This document shows positions 39,422 to 42,500 of a stretch of 42,500 bases of DNA, one piece after another. The translations under genes and the position numbers were made by a program. Source of the stretch: Lysobacterales bacterium (lineage in GTDB: Bacteria; Pseudomonadota; Gammaproteobacteria; Xanthomonadales; UBA2363). The stretch spans positions 1 to 42,500 of the forward strand of contig JAHCAT010000021.1 in the NCBI GenBank assembly GCA_019634735.1, in the 5' to 3' direction. Numbering within the stretch: position 1 is the stretch's first letter; every line of letters begins with the position of its first letter. The notes below the pieces were generated by a model. It was not told where the DNA came from and did no database searches. It saw only the letters and a list, made by a program, of their open reading frames with translations.

Positions 39422-40698
39422 GCGGCGACCTCCGCCAGCGCCTCGGCGGCGACCGTCAGGGTGGCGTCGATCACCTCGTCGTCGTGGCTGCTGGACAGGA
39501 AGCCGGCCTCGAAGGCCGAGGGCGCCCAGTAGACGCCGCGCGTCAGGCAGCCCCTGAAGAAGCGACGGAAGGCATCGATGTCGGCCGCCCGGGCATCTGC
39601 GAAGCCGCGGACCGGCCCACCGCGGAAGAACAGCCCGAACATGGCGGGTGCGCGGGTGGTCGAGAAGGGCACGCCCACGGCGCGGGCGGCTGCTTCCAGG
39701 CCGTCGCACAGGCGATGGGTGGCGCGTTCCAGCGCGGCGTGGAAACCAGGCTGTGCGACCAGCGCCAGGGTGGCCAGACCGGCCGCCATCGCCACCGGAT
39801 TTCCGGACAGGGTGCCGGCCTGGTAGACCGGTCCGGAGGGCGCCACCAGCCGCATGAGTTCCGCCCGGCCGCCGTAGGCGCCGACCGGCATGCCGCCGCC
39901 GATGATCTTTCCGAAGGTCGAGAGGTCCGGGGTCACGCCGAACAGCGCCTGGGCACCCCCCGGCGCGACCCGGAAGCCGGTCATCACTTCGTCGAAGATC
40001 AGCACCGCGCCATGCCGGTTGCACAGGCTGCGCAGCGACTCCAGGAAACCGGGCTCGGGCAGGATGCAGTTCATGTTGCCGGCGATCGGCTCGACGATGA
40101 CGCCGGCGACCTCGTCCCCGATCTCCGCGAACAGTGCTTCGGCCGCGCCGATGTCGTTGTACGGCAATGTCGCCGTCAGGTCGGCCAGGGCCTTCGGCAC
40201 GCCCGGCGAGTCCGGCATGCCCAGGGTCAGCACGCCCGAACCGGCCTTCACCAGGAAGGCATCGCCATGGCCGTGGTAGCAGCCCTCGAACTTGACGATG
40301 CGATTTCGTCCGGTGGCGCCGCGGGCGACCCGTATCGCCGCCATGGTCGCCTCGGTGCCGGAATTCACCATGCGCACCATCTCCAGCGACGGCACCATGT
40401 CGCACAGGCGCTCGGCCATGTCCACTTCCAGCGCGCACGGCGTGCCGAACGACAGGCCGTCGCGGGCAGTGCGCTGCACGGCCTCAAGCACCGCGGGATG
40501 GGCATGGCCGGCGATCATCGGCCCCCAGGAGCCCACGTAGTCGATGTAGCGCCGGCCTTCGACGTCCCACAGCCAGGGGCCTTGCGCACGGGCGGTGAAG
40601 AAGGGGTCGCCGCCGACCGACCGGAACGCGCGGACCGGCGAGTTGACGCCACCAGGCAGGCGCGCCTGCGCGCGTTCGAACAGCGAGTGGTTGGACAT
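39418..40698 (-). CDS. hemL: Glutamate-1-semialdehyde 2,1-aminomutase HemL
   Basis: A 426-residue PLP enzyme, exactly the usual length, that isomerises glutamate-1-semialdehyde to 5-aminolevulinate for haem and other tetrapyrroles (C5 pathway). It contains [46 protein letters not shown] and the PLP lysine K264 in [18 protein letters not shown]. The ATG at 40698 ([11 protein letters not shown]) has AGGA 8-10 nt upstream and gives the family N-terminus. Another ATG at 40719 overlaps the thiE stop (ATGA) and could allow coupled initiation. The stop overlaps the next gene by 4 bp. Confidence 0.96.
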   Translation of the reverse strand: MSNHSLFERAQARLPGGVNSPVRAFRSVGGDPFFTARAQGPWLWDVEGRRYIDYVGSWGPMIAGHAHPAVLEAVQRTARDGLSFGTPCALEVDMAERLCDMVPSLEMVRMVNSGTEATMAAIRVARGATGRNRIVKFEGCYHGHGDAFLVKAGSGVLTLGMPDSPGVPKALADLTATLPYNDIGAAEALFAEIGDEVAGVIVEPIAGNMNCILPEPGFLESLRSLCNRHGAVLIFDEVMTGFRVAPGGAQALFGVTPDLSTFGKIIGGGMPVGAYGGRAELMRLVAPSGPVYQAGTLSGNPVAMAAGLATLALVAQPGFHAALERATHRLCDGLEAAARAVGVPFSTTRAPAMFGLFFRGGPVRGFADARAADIDAFRRFFRGCLTRGVYWAPSAFEAGFLSSSHDDEVIDATLTVAAEALAEVAA

Positions 40699-40715
40699 GA
40701 GGGCGTTCCTGGCGG

Positions 40716-41360
40716 TCATCGGGAGTCGGGCGCCGCGAACAGGGAGGCGTAGCGTCGCGCGGCGTCGCGGGCCTGGTCGGGCGTGCCTGCCAGGCCATCG
40801 ATGACGGCGAGCAGGTCGGCGCCCGCGGCCAGCAGGGCGCCGCCATTGTCCGGGGTGATGCCGCCGATTGCCACCAGCGGCACGCCATGCCTGCGGGCGA
40901 TCGCGAGCACCGCCGGATCGGCCGGCGCGGCCTCAGGCTTGGTGCGCGACGGCGCGAACGCGCCGAACGCCAGGTAGTCGGCGCCGCGGGCGGCGAGTTC
41001 GGCGGCGCGACCGGCGTCGCCGTAGCAGGACACGCCGATCAGGGCGTCCGCACCCAACAGTGCGCGCGCCGCCTCGATGCCCGGGTCGTCGCGACCCAGG
41101 TGCACGCCAGCCGCACCGACCTCGGCGGCGAGGTGCGGGTCGTCGTTGACCAGGAGCGGGCGACCGAGCGACCGGCACACGCCGGCGAGCGCTTCGGCGC
41201 GTGCCAGCCTGCCGGCCGCGTCGGCATGCTTCTCGCGGTACTGCAGGCAGACCGCTCCGCCCTCCAGAACTGCGCGGGCCCAGGCGATCAGGTTGGCATC
41301 TTCGTCATGCCGGCCGGTGATCGCATAAAGGCCCCTGGCCGGGAAGCCAGGCAGGCTCAT
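40716..41360 (-). CDS. thiE: Thiamine-phosphate synthase ThiE
   Basis: A 214-residue TIM-barrel enzyme that joins the thiazole and pyrimidine phosphates to give thiamine phosphate. Sequence: GLYAITGR at the start, [11 protein letters not shown] (pyrophosphate-binding), [46 protein letters not shown] and [10 protein letters not shown]. Length and motifs agree with ThiE. It is the first gene of the thiE-hemL-PLP enzyme operon. There is no room for, and no sign of, a TPP riboswitch in the 69-bp gap to the divergent rubredoxin gene. Confidence 0.95.
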   Translation of the reverse strand: MSLPGFPARGLYAITGRHDEDANLIAWARAVLEGGAVCLQYREKHADAAGRLARAEALAGVCRSLGRPLLVNDDPHLAAEVGAAGVHLGRDDPGIEAARALLGADALIGVSCYGDAGRAAELAARGADYLAFGAFAPSRTKPEAAPADPAVLAIARRHGVPLVAIGGITPDNGGALLAAGADLLAVIDGLAGTPDQARDAARRYASLFAAPDSR

Positions 41361-41363
41361 GGT

Positions 41364-41393
41364 TTGGCGCTGCTGCCGCGAAGCTGCCAGAAT
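41364..41393 (+). promoter_or_regulatory. Possible promoter of the rubredoxin gene
   Basis: TTGGCG (41364-41369) and CAGAAT (41388-41393) lie 18 bp apart, 37 bp before the rubredoxin ATG, each with about four of six bases matching the sigma-70 consensus. The match is modest, but the gap offers no better candidate. Confidence 0.3.
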
Positions 41394-41429
41394 GCGCGCC
41401 CCGAATCCCTTGTCATCGCATCCGCTCCA

Positions 41430-41630
41430 ATGTCCAGCGCAAGCCAGTCCGCCGAGGCACCCTATCGCACCTGGATGTGTGTCGTCTGTGGCTTCATCTA
41501 CAGCGAAGCGGACGGCCTGCCGGAAGAGGGCATCGCACCCGGCACCCGCTGGGCGGATGTGCCCGACACCTGGACCTGTCCGGACTGCGGCGTCGACAAG
41601 TCCGACTTCGAGATGGTCGAAGCGGGCTGA
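41430..41630 (+). CDS. Rubredoxin
   Basis: A 66-residue iron protein with one Fe(Cys)4 centre: C17-x2-C20 (MCVVCGFIY) and C50-x2-C53 (TCPDCGVDK). The aromatic and turn residues ([34 protein letters not shown]) are typical. It transfers single electrons, for example to rubredoxin reductase/alkane-hydroxylase-type partners or to oxidative-stress enzymes; the partner is not nearby. Small for its family only by its short N-terminal extension. It is divergent from thiE. Start at 41430. Confidence 0.96.
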   Translation: MSSASQSAEAPYRTWMCVVCGFIYSEADGLPEEGIAPGTRWADVPDTWTCPDCGVDKSDFEMVEAG

Positions 41631-41687
41631 TCGGGACTTCCGGACCCGACCGGCTCAGGCCAGGCGGGCTCCAGGCCGACAAGCGGT

Positions 41688-42182
41688 GGGCGCGTTGGCG
41701 CCCGATCTGCGGAGCCGCGTCCGGACCTGTGCCGGCCGCGCGCGAGTCTGCGCGATCCATGGATGGATCGAGCAGACCAGACTGAGAGTTAGCGCGCCAT
41801 GGATGGCGCGGGCGCGGATGGGGCGCGTTGGCGCCCGATCCGCGGAGCCGCGTCCGGACCTGTGCCGGACGCGCGCGAGTCTGCGCGATCCATGGATGGA
41901 TCGGGCAGACCAGCCTGAGAGTTTGCGCGCCATGGATGGCGCGGACGCGGATGGGGCGCGTTGGCGCCCGATCTGCGGAGCCGCGTCCGGACCTGTGCCG
42001 GACGCGCGCGAGTCTGCTCGATCCATGGATGGATCGAGCAGACCAGACTGAGAGTTTGCGCGCCATGGATGGCGCGGGCGCGGATGGGGCGCGTTGGCGC
42101 CCGATCCGCGGAGCCGCGTCCGGACCTGTGCCGGACGCGCGCGAGTCTGCTCGATCCATGGATGGATCGAGCAGACCAGACT
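41688..42182. repeat. 133-bp tandem repeat array, 3.7 copies
   Basis: Units begin at 41688, 41821, 41954 and 42087, each exactly 133 bp apart; the last is cut at about 96 bp, at the stop codon of the SirB1-like gene. Every full unit contains four inverted repeats: GGGCGC-GTTG-GCGCCC; GCGTCCGG..CCGGACGC; a 15-bp arm pair GTCTGCTCGATCCAT-GG-ATGGATCGAGCAGAC (perfect in units 3 and 4, one mismatch in units 1 and 2); and CGCGCCAT-GG-ATGGCGCG. Units differ at only a few bases. A period of 133 is not a multiple of three, so it is not a protein repeat. The second stem also occurs at 34888, 35356 and, shortened, in the element at 5588. Confidence 0.95.
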
Positions 42183-42500
42183 AATTTATCGCCTGCCCCC
42201 CGGCCGCCCGCTGAGCATCGATGAGCTGCTGCCGGACCGCAGGCGCATCGTCGGCTTCCGGCTGCATCGCCAGGTAACGGCGCAGATCGCGTGCCGCCCC
42301 GACCTCGTGCCCGAGGGCGTGGTAGAGCCTGGCCCGCTCCCGGTACTCGGTGGCCAGTGAAGGATCGACCTGCAGCAGCCGGTCGGCGCAGCGCAGCGCC
42401 CGCTCGAGGTCGGAGCGCTCGGTGTAGACGCTACGCAGGTTGCGCAGCATCCGGGTCAGGATGGCCCGGTGGCTGGCAGGATCGAGCAGTCGGATGAGGT
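42181..42500 (-). CDS. SirB1-family protein, C-terminal TPR part (partial)
   Basis: Only the last 106 codons are in the window; the gene runs off the right edge. The part seen, LIRLLDPASHRAILTRMLRNLRSVYTERSDLERALRCADRLLQVDPSLATEYRERARLYHALGHEVGAARDLRRYLAMQPEADD, is the tetratricopeptide end that follows the transglutaminase-like domain in SirB1 proteins (the wording MLRNLRSVY.ER.D...AL.C.DR.L..DP....E.RERA.LY is characteristic). The catalytic part is not visible. The stop TAG lies at 42181-42183, right at the end of the tandem repeat array, so the last codons may have been shaped by the repeat insertion. Confidence 0.8.
   Translation of the reverse strand, partial: LIRLLDPASHRAILTRMLRNLRSVYTERSDLERALRCADRLLQVDPSLATEYRERARLYHALGHEVGAARDLRRYLAMQPEADDAPAVRQQLIDAQRAAGGQAIN

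Noticed and set aside
41361..41429. TPP riboswitch upstream of thiE
   Set aside because: The gap is 69 bp, too short for the roughly 100-nt riboswitch, and the conserved THI-box CTGAGA is not seen.
41688..42182. CRISPR-like array
   Set aside because: Units are 133 bp and contiguous, with no spacers between repeats and no cas genes in the window.
41359..42184. Several open frames through the tandem array with a repeating RTCAGRARV..IHGWI product
   Set aside because: The 133-bp period is not a multiple of three, so each unit changes frame. They have no ribosome site. The frames come from a high-GC repeat.

Overview
The window is GC-rich (roughly 70 percent by eye) bacterial chromosome. Gene content and order point to a gammaproteobacterium of the Xanthomonadales (Lysobacter/Dokdonella/Rhodanobacter-like): glmU followed by glmS, a short adenylate kinase without the zinc LID beside mpl, a PPi-dependent phosphofructokinase beside a K+-independent proton pyrophosphatase, a thymidine kinase that has lost its zinc ligands, and a secreted protein ending in IFGNGFEP. 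The taxonomy is inferred from these features, not from a search. I saw no rRNA, tRNA, CRISPR array or intact transposase gene.

Layout. 1-4.6 kb: a 14-unit heptamer repeat, an orphan ParA-like ATPase, then glmU and glmS (UDP-GlcNAc supply). 4.6-8.1 kb: a secreted cyclase-family gene split by a MITE-like element, a VOC protein and a secreted subtilisin. 8.1-11.7 kb: a GNAT acetyltransferase, a borosin-type alpha-N-methyltransferase with a separate small precursor peptide gene, and a membrane diguanylate cyclase. 11.7-15.2 kb: scoAB CoA-transferase (minus), a small conserved protein and a secreted beta-propeller-like protein. 15.3-23.0 kb: two paralogous ECF sigma factor / Ser-Thr kinase-TPR pairs on either side of mutM. 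23.4-26.6 kb (minus): tdk and two paralogous Sel1/TPR-like secreted proteins separated by a repeat-rich gap. 26.9-30.3 kb (minus): hppA and pfp. 30.4-34.9 kb (plus): adk, a membrane protein, mpl, a LON-domain protein and a membrane-anchored protein with a possible Sm-like tail. 34.9-37.1 kb: a repeat cluster, then a paralogue of the last gene. 37.2-41.6 kb: an HSDL2-like SDR, the minus-strand operon thiE-hemL-PLP trans-sulfuration enzyme, and divergent rubredoxin. 41.7-42.2 kb: a 133-bp tandem repeat array ending at the stop codon of a truncated SirB1-like gene.

The most exciting system is the split borosin pair at 8746-9884. The methyltransferase keeps Y61/R67/Y71/Y93 at the spacing I recall for the catalytic residues of the fungal enzyme OphMA. 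It is followed by an 85-residue helical peptide whose tail has a short hydrophobic segment (MMLILV) and then an acidic run. This looks like a backbone N-methylated RiPP with an unusual core. A second theme is a family of hairpin-rich repeats. Shared modules appear in the MITE that broke the cyclase gene, in the 34.9-35.4 kb gap and in the 133-bp array. A separate dispersed repeat lies in opposite orientation at about 25.3 and 35.1 kb, around the pyrophosphate/adk-mpl block.
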